The notes beneath the pieces are model-generated. The model saw only the letters and a list, made by a program, of their open reading frames with translations, did no database searches and was not told the DNA's origin. From assembly GCA_023423895.1 (NCBI GenBank), contig JAFAER010000190.1, positions 24,795-88,794 of the forward strand: 64,000 nucleotides of DNA, read 5' to 3'. Numbering within the stretch: position 1 is the stretch's first letter; the number at the start of each line of letters is the position of its first letter. The translations under genes were made by a program, and so were the position numbers. Positions 27,309 through 36,700 of the stretch are shown here, in pieces. This DNA comes from Pseudomonadota bacterium. Lineage in GTDB: Bacteria > Myxococcota_A > Polyangia > Polyangiales > Polyangiaceae.

Positions 27309-29093
27309 TCACGTCGCGATCGCGACGAACGCGTCGGCGAGCTTCTGCATGGTCGCGGCGGCGCGCGCCTCTGCGACGGAGAGCGGCTCGTCTCCGCGGA
27401 TCGGCTCGCGCACGTCGAAGTAGAACTTCGCCTTCGGCTCCGTCCCGCTGGGTCGTGCGATGACGCGACTGCCGGTCGCGAGCTCGAACGCGAGGACGTC
27501 GCTCTTCGGAAGGTCGAGCGGCCGCTTCGTGCCGTCGGCTGTCGTCGTGACCTGCTGGAGATAGTCGTGGACCGTCGCCACGGGGTGATCGCCGATCGTC
27601 CACGGCGGCTTCTCGCGCAGTCGCTGCATGATCGCCCGTAGCTCGGCGAGCCCCGAGGCTCCCTTCCGCGTCAGGTTCACCTGCGAGCTGACGAACAGTC
27701 CGTAGCGGCGATACAGGCCTTCGAGGTGGGCGAGGACCGTCGTTCCACTCGCGCGAAGGACAGCGGTCAGCTCGGCGAAGAGGACGGCCGCGCTGATCCC
27801 GTCCTTGTCGCGGACCAGCTCCCCGACCGTGTAGCCGAGCGCCTCCTCGAAGCCGAAGACGAAGTGATCGCCGCTCTTCTTCTTCCTCTCGAGCGCGCGG
27901 TTGGCGATCCACTTGAAGCCCGTCAGCACCTCGTCGTACTGCGCGCCGAGCGCGTGCGCGATGACGCCGAGCATCGGTGAGCTCACGATCGAAGCGATGA
28001 CGAGCGGCTCGCCGACCTTCGGCTTCACCGCGTGCTCGATGCTCCGGAGCCCGCCGGTGAGCAGGTAGTGCCCGAGCAGCACGCCGACCTGGTTGCCCGT
28101 GAGCTGGACGAAGCCCGTCGGCGAGGCGCTGCTCGGAAGCGCCACCGCGAGGCGATCGGCGTCGGGATCGTTCGCGATGACGAGGTCCGCGCTCCTCGCA
28201 CGTCCGAGCGCGAAGGCGAGGTCCATCGCCCCCTTTTCTTCGGGATTGGGGAACTCGACCGTCGGGAACGCGCCGTCCGGCTGCTGCTGCTCGGGGACGG
28301 AGACCACGTTCGTGAAGCCGGCCTGATCGAACGCCAACCTCGCGAGCTTGTCGCCGACGCCGTGCATCGGCGTGTAGACGATCGCGATCGACCGGTCGCC
28401 GTCGTCCCGCACGCCGAGCTTCTTCACTTCCGCCAGGTAGGTGCGCTCGAGGTCCTCGCCGAGCAGAGTGACGAGGCCCTTCGCCTTCGCCTCCTCGATC
28501 GGCAGCCGCGGCACGTCCTTCGCGGCGGGTGCCCGATCGATCGCGGCGGCGATGCCAACGTCGATGGGCGGTACGATCTGCGCCCCGTTCCCCCAGTACG
28601 CCTTGTAGCCGTTGTACTCGGGCGGGTTGTGGCTCGCCGTGATCATGACGCCGGCAGCACATCCCAGCCGGCACACGGCGAACGCGAGCAGGGGCGTCGG
28701 CACGACGTCTTCGAAGAGCTTCGCTTCGATACCTGCCGCTGCGAGGACACATGCCGTGTCCTCGGCGAGCTCCTTGCTCATCCGCCGGCCGTCGTAGCCG
28801 ATGGCGACGCCCTTCTTCGCAGCGGTCGGGCCGACGGCATCGAGGAGATGACTCGCGAGCCCCGCCGTCGTTCGAAGCACGACGGCCCGGTTCATCCGGT
28901 TCGGCCCAGCGCCCAGGATCCCCCGCAGACCAGCTGTCCCGAACTCGAGCGAGCCGGCGAAGCGGTCTGCGAGATCGGTCTTCGCCGGATCGGGCGCGGC
29001 GAGCAGACCTTCGAGCTCAGCGCGAGCGGCGGGATCGGGATCGGCGTCGGCCCACACACGGGCCTGCTTGATGACATCGGCGAGATCGGACAT
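27309..29093 (-). CDS. Phosphoglucomutase/phosphomannomutase
   Basis: Alpha-D-phosphohexomutase of 594 residues, in the longer PgcA-like branch that carries an N-terminal extension. Phosphoserine loop TASHNP (Ser154), metal-binding DPDADR (309-314), sugar loop 'FGFEEALGY' and phosphate-binding RPSGTEPK are all present. It interconverts hexose 1- and 6-phosphates and feeds glycan and envelope precursor synthesis. The next gene upstream on the same strand is the ABC-F gene, 80 bases away. Confidence 0.95.
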   Translation of the reverse strand: MSDLADVIKQARVWADADPDPAARAELEGLLAAPDPAKTDLADRFAGSLEFGTAGLRGILGAGPNRMNRAVVLRTTAGLASHLLDAVGPTAAKKGVAIGYDGRRMSKELAEDTACVLAAAGIEAKLFEDVVPTPLLAFAVCRLGCAAGVMITASHNPPEYNGYKAYWGNGAQIVPPIDVGIAAAIDRAPAAKDVPRLPIEEAKAKGLVTLLGEDLERTYLAEVKKLGVRDDGDRSIAIVYTPMHGVGDKLARLAFDQAGFTNVVSVPEQQQPDGAFPTVEFPNPEEKGAMDLAFALGRARSADLVIANDPDADRLAVALPSSASPTGFVQLTGNQVGVLLGHYLLTGGLRSIEHAVKPKVGEPLVIASIVSSPMLGVIAHALGAQYDEVLTGFKWIANRALERKKKSGDHFVFGFEEALGYTVGELVRDKDGISAAVLFAELTAVLRASGTTVLAHLEGLYRRYGLFVSSQVNLTRKGASGLAELRAIMQRLREKPPWTIGDHPVATVHDYLQQVTTTADGTKRPLDLPKSDVLAFELATGSRVIARPSGTEPKAKFYFDVREPIRGDEPLSVAEARAAATMQKLADAFVAIAT

Positions 29094-29173
29094 CGCCCCG
29101 GTTATACAACGACAAGTGCCTCTTCAGGCGCCGGCCGTTGCGCTGCGGCAGCGTGGCCTGGACCTCGTCCTCG

Positions 29174-30802
29174 TCAGTTCTCGATCTGGCGCATGCCCGG
29201 CGCCTCGCGGCCCGTCGTCGAGACGTACTCGTCGTAGTTCCCGCCGTAGACGTGAGGGCCTTTCGGCGAGAGCTCGAGGATGCGCGTCGCGATCGCCCGG
29301 AGGAAGGCGCGGTCGTGGGACACGAACACGATCGTTCCTTCGTATTCAGCGAGCGCTCTCACGAGGGCGCGCTTCGTGACGATGTCGAGATGGTTCGTCG
29401 GCTCGTCGAGGACCAGCAGGTTCGGCGCGTCGAACAGGATCTTCGCGAGCGCGAGCCGCGCGCGTTCACCTCCCGAGAGGACACGAATGGGCTTGTCGTG
29501 GTCGTCGCCGTGGAATCCGAATGCGCCGGCGAGGTTCCGGAGCGTCCCGAGGTTCGTCGTCGGCGAATGCGCGACGAGCTCCTCGATGACCGTGCGATCG
29601 GCCGTGAGCTGCTCCATCTGATGTTGCGCGAAGTATCCCATCGTGACCGATGCGCCGACCGTGACCTTGCCGGCGTCCGGCTCGAGCGCGCCGGCCATCA
29701 TCTTCAGGAGCGTCGTCTTGCCGGAGCCGTTCTCGCCCATCACGGCCCAGCGCTCGTTGCGTCGGACGAGGAGGTTCAGGCCATCGTGAATCGAGCGCTG
29801 GCCATAGGTCTTCTTGACGCCTTCGACCTTGATGACGTCATCGCCGCTACGCGGCGCCTTCTTGAAGTCGAAGGTCTTCTCGATGATCCGACGCGGCGGC
29901 TCGACCTTCTCGATTTTCTCGAGCTTCTTAACGCGTGACTGCACCTGCGCGGCGTGGCTCGCGCGGGCCTTGAAGCGCTCGATGAACGCCTTCTCCTTCG
30001 CGAGCATCGCCTGCTGGCGCTCGTACTGCGCCTGCTGCTGAGCCGCCGCGAGAGCACGCTGCTGCTCGTAGAACTCGTAGTCGCCCGAGTAGCTCTTCAC
30101 TTCGCCGCCGTCGAGCTCGACGATCTTCTTCACGACGCGGTTCATGACGTCCCGGTCGTGGCACGTCATGAGCACCGCGCCCTGGTAGTCGCGGAGGAAG
30201 CCCTCGAGCCAGAGGATCGACTCGATGTCGAGGTAGTTGGTCGGCTCGTCGAGGAGCAGAGCATCCGGTCGCGCGAGGAGGATCTGCGCGAGGGCGACAC
30301 GCATCTTCCATCCGCCGGACAGATTGCCGACATCGCCCGCGACCTGCTCCGGCGAGAAGCCGAGGCCGGCGAGGATCGCGTGAGCGCGCGCCTCGAGGTC
30401 ATAGCCTCCGAGCTCCTGGTAACGCGCCTGCACGTCGCCGAAGCGCTCGACGGCGTCGTTGAAGCCCGGGTCCTCCGGGTCGGAGAGCTTCGCCTCGAGC
30501 TCCTTCAGCTCCTCGCCGAGACGTCCTGCTTCACCGGCGCCGGAGAGCGTTTCGGCCATGACGCTTCGGCCCTTCAGATCGCCGACGTCCTGCCGGAAGT
30601 AGCCGATGGTCGTGCGCTTCGGCCGGTCGACGACGCCGTCGTCCGGGTGCTCTTCCCCGGTGATCAGCCGGAAGACGGTGCTCTTGCCAGCGCCGTTCGG
30701 ACCGACGAGGCCAACCTTTTCGCCGTCGCCGAGATGGAAGCTCGCTTCCAAAAAGAGGATCTGGCCGCCGTACTGCTTCGAGACGTTCGAGAACGAGATC
30801 AT
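29174..30802 (-). CDS. ABC-F translation factor ATPase
   Basis: Soluble protein of 542 residues with two ABC ATPase domains and no membrane segment. Walker A motifs are GPNGAGKST (34-42) and GENGSGKTT; signatures are LSGGWK and LSGGER; Walker B motifs are LLLDEPTNYLD and LVLDEPTNHLD. The linker between domains (about 240-320) is charged and Gln/Ala/Lys-rich, the P-site tRNA interaction motif region. It fits the Uup/YbiT/EttA group, which act on ribosomes; the exact subgroup cannot be set by eye. Divergent from the dppB-like gene. Confidence 0.94.
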   Translation of the reverse strand: MISFSNVSKQYGGQILFLEASFHLGDGEKVGLVGPNGAGKSTVFRLITGEEHPDDGVVDRPKRTTIGYFRQDVGDLKGRSVMAETLSGAGEAGRLGEELKELEAKLSDPEDPGFNDAVERFGDVQARYQELGGYDLEARAHAILAGLGFSPEQVAGDVGNLSGGWKMRVALAQILLARPDALLLDEPTNYLDIESILWLEGFLRDYQGAVLMTCHDRDVMNRVVKKIVELDGGEVKSYSGDYEFYEQQRALAAAQQQAQYERQQAMLAKEKAFIERFKARASHAAQVQSRVKKLEKIEKVEPPRRIIEKTFDFKKAPRSGDDVIKVEGVKKTYGQRSIHDGLNLLVRRNERWAVMGENGSGKTTLLKMMAGALEPDAGKVTVGASVTMGYFAQHQMEQLTADRTVIEELVAHSPTTNLGTLRNLAGAFGFHGDDHDKPIRVLSGGERARLALAKILFDAPNLLVLDEPTNHLDIVTKRALVRALAEYEGTIVFVSHDRAFLRAIATRILELSPKGPHVYGGNYDEYVSTTGREAPGMRQIEN

Positions 30803-30953
30803 GAAAGGCGAGGCTCAATAGCACGACTCGCGGCAACTGGCCGCGAGCGCGACCGGCCAAATGCCTCGGCACGGCCTGCGCTCGCGCTAGCGACGAGTCG
30901 GCGGACGAAGCTGGCCTTTCGCCGGATAGGCGTCCTCTCCCGGCGAGGGTCGC

Positions 30954-30959
30954 TATAGT
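30954..30959 (+). promoter_or_regulatory. Candidate -10 box for the permease operon (leaderless)
   Basis: TATAGT ends 8 bases before ATG 30968; the bases between (GTCCCCGC) carry no ribosome site. Confidence 0.35.
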
Positions 30960-30967
30960 GTCCCCGC

Positions 30968-32527
30968 ATGCTGGCGTTCGCGCTCCGGCGCGCGATCTGG
31001 GCGATCCCGACGCTCTTCGGCGTGAGCCTCGTCGTGTTCCTGTTGACGACGCTCCTGCCCGATCCCGAAGCGGACGCCACCATCGCTGCCACGGACGTCG
31101 CCGCACGCATCCGCCTCGACGAGCTCCGCCGCGCGCGGTTCCTCGATCTGCCGCGGCTCGTGAATGTCGAGCCGCGCGACGTTCGCACGACGGTCGAAGA
31201 GTGCACGGTTCACATCGTGGCCGACGACGAGAGCGCTGCCTTCTGCGAAGAACGGCTGGCACGCATCGGCGGAGCGGCTCTGCCGCACCTCTTGCCGCGT
31301 CTGGACGACCTCCCGCCGGCCGCTCGTGGGCGCATCGCGCTGGCGCTCGCCCCCGTCGCACGACGGATGGGGCTCGGCGACGAAGCAGAGCTGACGCACG
31401 CCGATCGCGCCGCGCTCTTCTGGGAGCGCTTCTGGGAGGATCGGTCGGTCGACTTCACCGAGCCCGCGGTGCGCCGCTCCGTCCAGCGCCTCTCGACGAG
31501 AGAGAGCGATCTGCTGGAGCAGGAGATCCGCCTCGTGGATACCTTTGCGCTCCAGCAGCTCATGGTTGCGCTGCGGACGACGCGCGATCCGGTGGCGCTC
31601 TCGCGATTGACCCGGATGGCCGCCCACGTGACCGGGCGAGACGTTCCTGCCGCCGACGGCGCGAGCAAGTACGTCGTCGAGCCGACCTCCGAGCGCGCGC
31701 GTGTGCGCGCCGTCGTCTCCGAGTGGCTCTCGTGGTGGTACGTCCACGAAACCGACTACATCGTTCTCCAGGGTGGCGAGAAGGTCACCGCGAGCATCGC
31801 GCAAACGCGCTTCGCGAAGTGGGTTCTCGGCGCGATCACGGGACAGCTCGGGCTGAGCACGCGCGACGGTCTTCCCATCTTCGACAAGCTGCTTGCACGC
31901 GCGCCGCTTACCCTCGGCATGTCGATGCTCGCGCTGCTCGTGAGCGCGCTGGTCGCGATTCCAATCGGAGTCGTTGCCGCGTGGCGTCGTGGACACGCCG
32001 TCGATCACGGCACCGCGGGCGTCATCTTGCTCGTCTATTCGGTCCCGACGTTCCTCGTCGCCGAGCTGCTCGCGACCTTCGGCCACGCGAACGGCGCCGG
32101 CCTCGTGCTCCCCGTGCTCGCCCTGTCGACGGTCTCCCTGTCGGTGATGACCCAGCAGCAGCGGGCTTCGATGATCGATGCGCTCGGGCAGGACTACGTC
32201 CGCATGGCTCGCGCGAAAGGCGCGCGAACACTCCGCGTCGCGGTCGTCCATGCGCTTCGCAATGCGCTCGTGCCCACCGTCACGGTCGCGGGCGTTCAGT
32301 TCCCTGCCCTCATCGGCGGCGCGTTCGTCGTGGAGGAGGTCTTCGATGTCCGCGGGATCGGCTGGGAGACGCTCCGGGCGATCGAGTCGCACGATGCAGC
32401 GTGGATCGTCGCCGTCACCCTCCTCTGCGCGGTCGTGACGACGGCGTGCCTGGTCGCGAGTGACATCGCCTACGGCTTGCTCGATCCGCGGGTACGCGAG
32501 ACGCAGACGCGGAGGCGGACGACGTGA
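30968..32527 (+). CDS. Peptide ABC transporter permease, DppB type with large insert
   Basis: Protein of 519 residues, well above the usual 310-340. The first membrane segment (LRRAIWAIPTLFGVSLVVFLLTTLLPDP, about 7-30) is typical. Between it and the normal TM2 lies an insert of about 240 residues rich in Arg, Glu and Leu helices, placed outside the membrane by topology. The BPD_transp_1 core follows (about 305-510), with the EAA loop 'DALGQDYVRMARAKGARTLRVAVVHALRNALVP'-like segment for ATPase contact. The stop overlaps the next start in GTGA. No ATPase or binding protein is adjacent. Confidence 0.88.
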   Translation: MLAFALRRAIWAIPTLFGVSLVVFLLTTLLPDPEADATIAATDVAARIRLDELRRARFLDLPRLVNVEPRDVRTTVEECTVHIVADDESAAFCEERLARIGGAALPHLLPRLDDLPPAARGRIALALAPVARRMGLGDEAELTHADRAALFWERFWEDRSVDFTEPAVRRSVQRLSTRESDLLEQEIRLVDTFALQQLMVALRTTRDPVALSRLTRMAAHVTGRDVPAADGASKYVVEPTSERARVRAVVSEWLSWWYVHETDYIVLQGGEKVTASIAQTRFAKWVLGAITGQLGLSTRDGLPIFDKLLARAPLTLGMSMLALLVSALVAIPIGVVAAWRRGHAVDHGTAGVILLVYSVPTFLVAELLATFGHANGAGLVLPVLALSTVSLSVMTQQQRASMIDALGQDYVRMARAKGARTLRVAVVHALRNALVPTVTVAGVQFPALIGGAFVVEEVFDVRGIGWETLRAIESHDAAWIVAVTLLCAVVTTACLVASDIAYGLLDPRVRETQTRRRTT

Positions 32528-33663
32528 AGGACCGTCCCTCGTCGAAGCTGCCGAGCGGAGCGCCTTCCGACGCGGAAGGCCGCGAGAGCATCCCGCTGCT
32601 CCTCGCGCGGCCGTCACGCGTTTCAGCGCCGCCGGAGACGCCGCGCCGGCCGACGACCGTGCCCAAGGACGCAGCCCCGCCGCTCGCCGGTGTCGACTGG
32701 ACGAACCCTGGCGCAGCCACGCTCCGTCTCGGAAAGGTCGGGCTCCTCGTCGCGGCCCTTCTGATGTTGCTCTCCATCTTCGCGGACCTCGTCGCGAGCG
32801 ACCTGCCGCTTCTATGCAAAGCGCACGGGACCGTCTTCGTGCTTCCGAACATCACACGGCCGGCGGCGCTCGACACGATGGACCGTCGCACGCTCGCGGC
32901 CGAGGCGGACTGGATGGTGAGCCCGCTCGTCGCGCACGGCCCGGCGGTCGCCCCGGGAGAGGAGCGTCTGCCGCTGCTCGCTCCTGGGACCGCCGGGCAT
33001 CCGCTCGGCACCGATCGCGAAGGCCGGGACGTGTTCGCGCGCACGGTGCACGGAACACGCAGCTACCTGGTCTTCGCCCTTGCGGCCGTCGCGGCCTCCC
33101 TCGCGCTCGGCGTCCTGCTCGGCGCAATTGCAGGTCTGTTCGGCGGCGCGATCGATGCTCTCGTGAGCCGCGTCATCGAGTCGGTCTCCGCTTTCCCGCC
33201 GCTGGTGCTCGTTCTCGGAGCGCTCGCGGCCGTGCCCCGACCGACGCTCCTGACACTCTTCTTCGCGATCGCCCTCACCCGCTGGCCCGAGGTGGCTCGT
33301 CTCGTACGCGGAGAGGTCATGCTGGCGACGACCCGCGACTACGTCCTCGCGGCGCGCGCTCTCGGCGCATCACCGCTGCGGGTCCTCCGGCGGCACATCA
33401 TGCCGAACGTCCTCGGGCCGCTCGTCGTGGCCGCCGCGGTGGGCATCAGCTCGGTCGTGCTCACCGAGGCGTCGCTCGACTTCTTGCGGGTCGGCACCCC
33501 CGGCGGAGCGGCCTCGTGGGGGGAGACGATGAGCCAGTTCCGTGATGCCCCCTTCGCGTGGTGGCTCCTCGCCTTCCCCGGCCTGCTCCTCGTCATCACG
33601 ATCGTCGCCTACAACCTGATGGGCGAAGCGCTCCGGACGGCGCTCGATCCGCGCTCGCGCTGA
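32524..33663 (+). CDS. Peptide ABC transporter permease, DppC type
   Basis: Protein of 379 residues starting at GTG 32524 within a four-base overlap. A Pro/Ser-rich cytoplasmic tail of about 70 residues precedes the first membrane segment (GLLVAALLMLLSIFADLVASDL). 'HPLGTDREGRDVFARTVHGTRSYL' is the diagnostic DppC/OppC start of the core, and 'TRDYVLAARALGASPLRVLRRHI' is the EAA loop. With the DppB-type partner it would form the channel of a peptide or nickel importer. The binding protein could be the one at 14.8 kb. Confidence 0.9.
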   Translation: MKDRPSSKLPSGAPSDAEGRESIPLLLARPSRVSAPPETPRRPTTVPKDAAPPLAGVDWTNPGAATLRLGKVGLLVAALLMLLSIFADLVASDLPLLCKAHGTVFVLPNITRPAALDTMDRRTLAAEADWMVSPLVAHGPAVAPGEERLPLLAPGTAGHPLGTDREGRDVFARTVHGTRSYLVFALAAVAASLALGVLLGAIAGLFGGAIDALVSRVIESVSAFPPLVLVLGALAAVPRPTLLTLFFAIALTRWPEVARLVRGEVMLATTRDYVLAARALGASPLRVLRRHIMPNVLGPLVVAAAVGISSVVLTEASLDFLRVGTPGGAASWGETMSQFRDAPFAWWLLAFPGLLLVITIVAYNLMGEALRTALDPRSR

Positions 33664-33847
33664 GCGGCCGAGCTCATCACGACGAGCGCGCCGAAGCGAG
33701 TGCGGCGCGTTCGAGCCAATCTGCACGCATTCGCGGCGCTTCGTGGCGATTCGTGGCCACCCGAGCAACGCCGACGCAGCGCCCGTCGCACGAAAGCTGT
33801 GTGCGGGCGGGCGAGAACGCCGCGAAGGGCTTGGCGAGCACCGGATC

Positions 33848-34576
33848 ATGCGTTACGTCTCCGCCGACATGCACATCTTCGGCGGTGGGCCGCGCGGCGG
33901 GAGCAAGGCAGGCATGGGGGGAGCCGGCGGTGGAAAGGGATCCATTCCTTTCGTCACCGAACGCGACTTCGAGCAGGAGGTCCTCCTCGCCGAGGTCCCC
34001 GTGCTCGTGCAGTTCACGGCCGACTGGTGCCAACCCTGCAAGACCATCGCTCCCGAGGTCGAGGCTTTCGCGGCCGAGATGGAGCCGAAGCTGAAGGTCC
34101 TGCGGGTCGACATCGACAAGGCGCAGGCGCTGGCGCGTCAGCTTCGAATCCAGTCCGTGCCGACGTTCATGCTCTTCGTCGATCAGCGCCTCGGCGACGT
34201 CCAGGTCGGTGCGCTCGGCAAGAAGCAGCTCCGTGCGATGGTCGAGCCGTTCCTTCCGCGTTCCGCGGGCGCGCTCAAGGCGCGTGAGCTCTTCGAGCTG
34301 ATCCGCCAGGGCGCCGTCGTTCCCGTCGACGTCCGTGACGCGGCCGCGTACGGCCGAGCGCATCTGCCCGGCGCGAAGAGCATGCCGCTCGACGAGCTCG
34401 AGTCGCGGCTCGCCGAGCTCTACATGCTCCCGGGTCAGCCTGCGCTCTACGATCGAGCCGGAGACAAGACGAAGGAGCTCGCCGAGCGGATGGCCGACCA
34501 GGGCACCCCGGTGGCGTTCCTCGAGGGCGGCATCCTTGCGTGGGAAGCCGAGGGCCTCCCCGTCGAACGGCCCTGA
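33848..34576 (+). CDS. Thioredoxin-rhodanese fusion with inactive rhodanese site
   Basis: Protein of 242 residues. After a Gly-rich lead, residues 35-136 form a thioredoxin fold with the redox pair W60-C-Q-P-C64 and the cis-Pro in SVPTF. Residues 142-240 form a rhodanese fold (VVPVDVRDAAAYGRAHLPGA, FLEGGILAWEAEGLPV). At the active loop the expected Cys is Asp202 (YDRAG instead of YCRSG), so sulphur transfer is unlikely; it may be a binding module. ATG 33848 is used; an ATG at 33869 is also possible and neither has a strong ribosome site. Confidence 0.85.
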   Translation: MRYVSADMHIFGGGPRGGSKAGMGGAGGGKGSIPFVTERDFEQEVLLAEVPVLVQFTADWCQPCKTIAPEVEAFAAEMEPKLKVLRVDIDKAQALARQLRIQSVPTFMLFVDQRLGDVQVGALGKKQLRAMVEPFLPRSAGALKARELFELIRQGAVVPVDVRDAAAYGRAHLPGAKSMPLDELESRLAELYMLPGQPALYDRAGDKTKELAERMADQGTPVAFLEGGILAWEAEGLPVERP

Positions 34577-34581
34577 AGCGC

Positions 34582-35604
34582 TCAGAAGATCCAGCCGAGG
34601 CTGACGATCCGGCCGCCTGGCACCGAGGTCGTCGAGAAACGCGCGCTCCTGACGAAGCGCAGTGACGCGTTCTGCTCGTTCGCGATCGGCGGATGGAAGA
34701 GGAGCGGAACACCTCCTCCGACGACGAGCCCGATGGCTGCGCCGCCCAGCGTGTCCGTCATGTAGTGCTTGTCTGCGGCGATTCGCGCGTACGCGGTCGC
34801 GACCCCGAGCATGATGCCGGTCGCCCAGATGAGCGGAGCGAGACGATAGCCGCGCATCGAGGCGACCATGCCGCTCGCAGCCGCGGCGCCGAACACGGCT
34901 GTGGTGTGGCCGGAGGGGAACGAGCGCATCGACTCTGGGTTTGCGTACTCTTCCCGCCGCGCCTCGTCGTCCTCGATGGCGTGTGCGAACGGCCGAGGAC
35001 GGACGACGAGCGGCTTGAGGGTCTCGGTCACGAGGATCGCCGAGATCGCGCCCTGAGCTGCGATGAGCAGATCCGGCCCGATGCCCGACGCGCGGCGATC
35101 CACGGCGGCGGACAGCGCAAGCAGACCGCCGGCCGAAAGGGGGCCGAGCCCGAAGGCGAGCACGTGACTCGTGAGGCTCGCAGGCGTGGTGTCGGGACGA
35201 CGGAGCGCCGTGCGGAACCAATCGTCGAAGCCGTTGATGTCGGATGGCCTCGATCCGTCGCACCATCGGCACTCGCCCGGCTGGAGCTCGTCGCGCACGA
35301 GCATCGTCGTGACCGTCGAAGCGGCGAGGATGGCCGTCACGGCAGCGTCGACCCGGACGTCATGCCGAAGCTCGACAGGGTCCGAGAGAGGCTCGGAGCG
35401 CGCCGGGGCCCGTCCCGGCTCGCGAGGCTCATCGCCTACGTTTGCGATCGGCTCCGCGGCTCGAGCGTCGCCATGAACGGCGGCAACGACCGCTAGAACG
35501 GCGAGCCCGCCGACGCCGGTCAGCCCGCCACGAGGGCTCTTCGACCGCAACCGGGTAGCGCTGAGTCGGTTCCGACTTGACGGCTCGCGAGGGCGGCGCG
35601 ACAT
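34582..35604 (-). CDS. PAP2-family membrane phosphatase
   Basis: Protein of 340 residues with an export or membrane segment (about 28-50) and several hydrophobic helices. The three phosphatase motifs are present: K197...RPRP (202-205), PSGH (230-233) and R274...H280-Y-M-T-D284. Such enzymes dephosphorylate lipid phosphates, for example undecaprenyl pyrophosphate or phosphatidic acid. ATG 35604 leaves only 11 bases to the divergent fur start; an in-frame TTG 18 codons later gives a cleaner signal peptide and more promoter room. Confidence 0.86.
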   Translation of the reverse strand: MSRRPREPSSRNRLSATRLRSKSPRGGLTGVGGLAVLAVVAAVHGDARAAEPIANVGDEPREPGRAPARSEPLSDPVELRHDVRVDAAVTAILAASTVTTMLVRDELQPGECRWCDGSRPSDINGFDDWFRTALRRPDTTPASLTSHVLAFGLGPLSAGGLLALSAAVDRRASGIGPDLLIAAQGAISAILVTETLKPLVVRPRPFAHAIEDDEARREEYANPESMRSFPSGHTTAVFGAAAASGMVASMRGYRLAPLIWATGIMLGVATAYARIAADKHYMTDTLGGAAIGLVVGGGVPLLFHPPIANEQNASLRFVRSARFSTTSVPGGRIVSLGWIF

Positions 35605-35615
35605 CTCTTGGACGG

Positions 35616-36131
35616 ATGGGAGGCGGTCTGAAAGCCAAAACGGCTCACGAGGATTCGACCGAAGCGCCGAATCTAGAGCATTTCCGCGCTCTGCTCCATG
35701 ACCACATGGTCAAGCGGGGGCTGCGGTCCACCGATCAGCGCCGACTCATCGTCGAGACGTTCTTCAAGGCGCCGAATCACATCAGCATCGAGGAGCTCCT
35801 CGCGGAAGTCCGTCTGAAAGACTCTCGCGTCGGGTACGCCACGGTCTATCGCACCCTGAAGCTGCTGACGGAGTGCGGCGTTGCGTTCGAACGCAAGTTC
35901 GGCGACGGGCTCACCCGCTACGAGCTCGCCGACGAGTCCTCGCACCACGATCACCTCATCTGTGTCGAGTGCGGGAAGATCATCGAGTTCGAAGAGCCGC
36001 AGATCGAGGAGCTCCAGGAGCGGGTCGCTGCGCGGTACGGCTTCGTGCTGAAGACGCACAAGCACGAGATGTACGGCACGTGCGGTGACTGCCAGCAGAA
36101 GTTGGGCGCGCGCGCACGACGCGGAAACTGA
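35616..36131 (+). CDS. fur: Fur-family metal-responsive repressor
   Basis: Protein of 171 residues. Winged-helix part at about 20-100 (LRSTDQRRLIVETFF, VGYATVYRTLKLL) and dimerisation part after it. Metal ligands are visible: HHDH (110-113), Cys116/Cys119 (CVEC), HKHE and Cys156/Cys159 (CGDC), the structural zinc set. The sequence is closest in feel to Fur rather than Zur or PerR, but the metal is not settled. ATG 35616 is chosen over 35577, which would overlap the divergent gene. Confidence 0.9.
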   Translation: MGGGLKAKTAHEDSTEAPNLEHFRALLHDHMVKRGLRSTDQRRLIVETFFKAPNHISIEELLAEVRLKDSRVGYATVYRTLKLLTECGVAFERKFGDGLTRYELADESSHHDHLICVECGKIIEFEEPQIEELQERVAARYGFVLKTHKHEMYGTCGDCQQKLGARARRGN

Positions 36132-36243
36132 GCCGGCGAGCGCGCGAGCCTGGAGCTCGGGCACCGATGCGTTCGTCGTGCGGGTCCGCCGCCGCGGTCC
36201 GGCGCCGCGGCTCGTGGGCCGGCGCTTCCCAGCGACGAGCACC

Positions 36244-36490
36244 GCTTCCCGGACCGGTAGCCCCGCTTCCCTGACGACGGGCCCCGCTTCCCTGGCGGCG
36301 GGCTCCGCTTCCCAGACGGCGGGACCGCTTCCCAGACGGCGGGCTCCGCTTCCCTGGCGGCGGGCTCCGCTTCCCAGACGGCGGGCTCCGCCTCCCGGAC
36401 GGCGGGACCGCTCCCAGACGGCGTGCTCCGCTTTTCTGGCGGCGGGCTCCGCTTCCCTGACGGCGGGGCCCGCTTGCTCGACGGGGGCCC
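36244..36490. repeat. 21-base tandem repeat array
   Basis: GCTTCC (or a close variant) recurs at 36244, 36265, 36286, 36307, 36327, 36348, 36369, 36390, 36410, 36430, 36451 and 36472, i.e. about twelve units of 20-21 bases. The consensus unit begins GCTTCCCAGACGGCGGG and ends CTCC. Three spacings are 20 rather than 21. Confidence 0.85.
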
Positions 36491-36521
36491 GCGCTTCCCG
36501 CACCGGGCCGGCGCGGCGTTC

Positions 36522-36700
36522 CTGGACAGGGCTCCGCCCTTCCTGGACGAAGCCGCGCGTCCTTCCTGGACGGAGCCGCACGCCCTTCCTGGACGGAGCC
36601 GCGCGTCCTTCCTGGACGGAGCCGCGCGTCCTTCCTGGACGAAGCCGCGCGTCCTTCCGAACGGGCAGGCGCCCGTCCTTCCTGGACGAAGCCGCGCGTC
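36522..36700. repeat. 23-base tandem repeat array
   Basis: CTGGAC recurs at 36522, 36543, 36566, 36589, 36612, 36635 and 36682. Most steps are exactly 23 bases; the unit reads CTGGACGGAGCCGCGCGT then CCTTC. The last step of 47 holds a diverged copy. Confidence 0.85.

Noticed and set aside
36244..36700. CRISPR-like array
   Set aside because: Units are directly adjacent with no unique spacers, and no cas genes are nearby.
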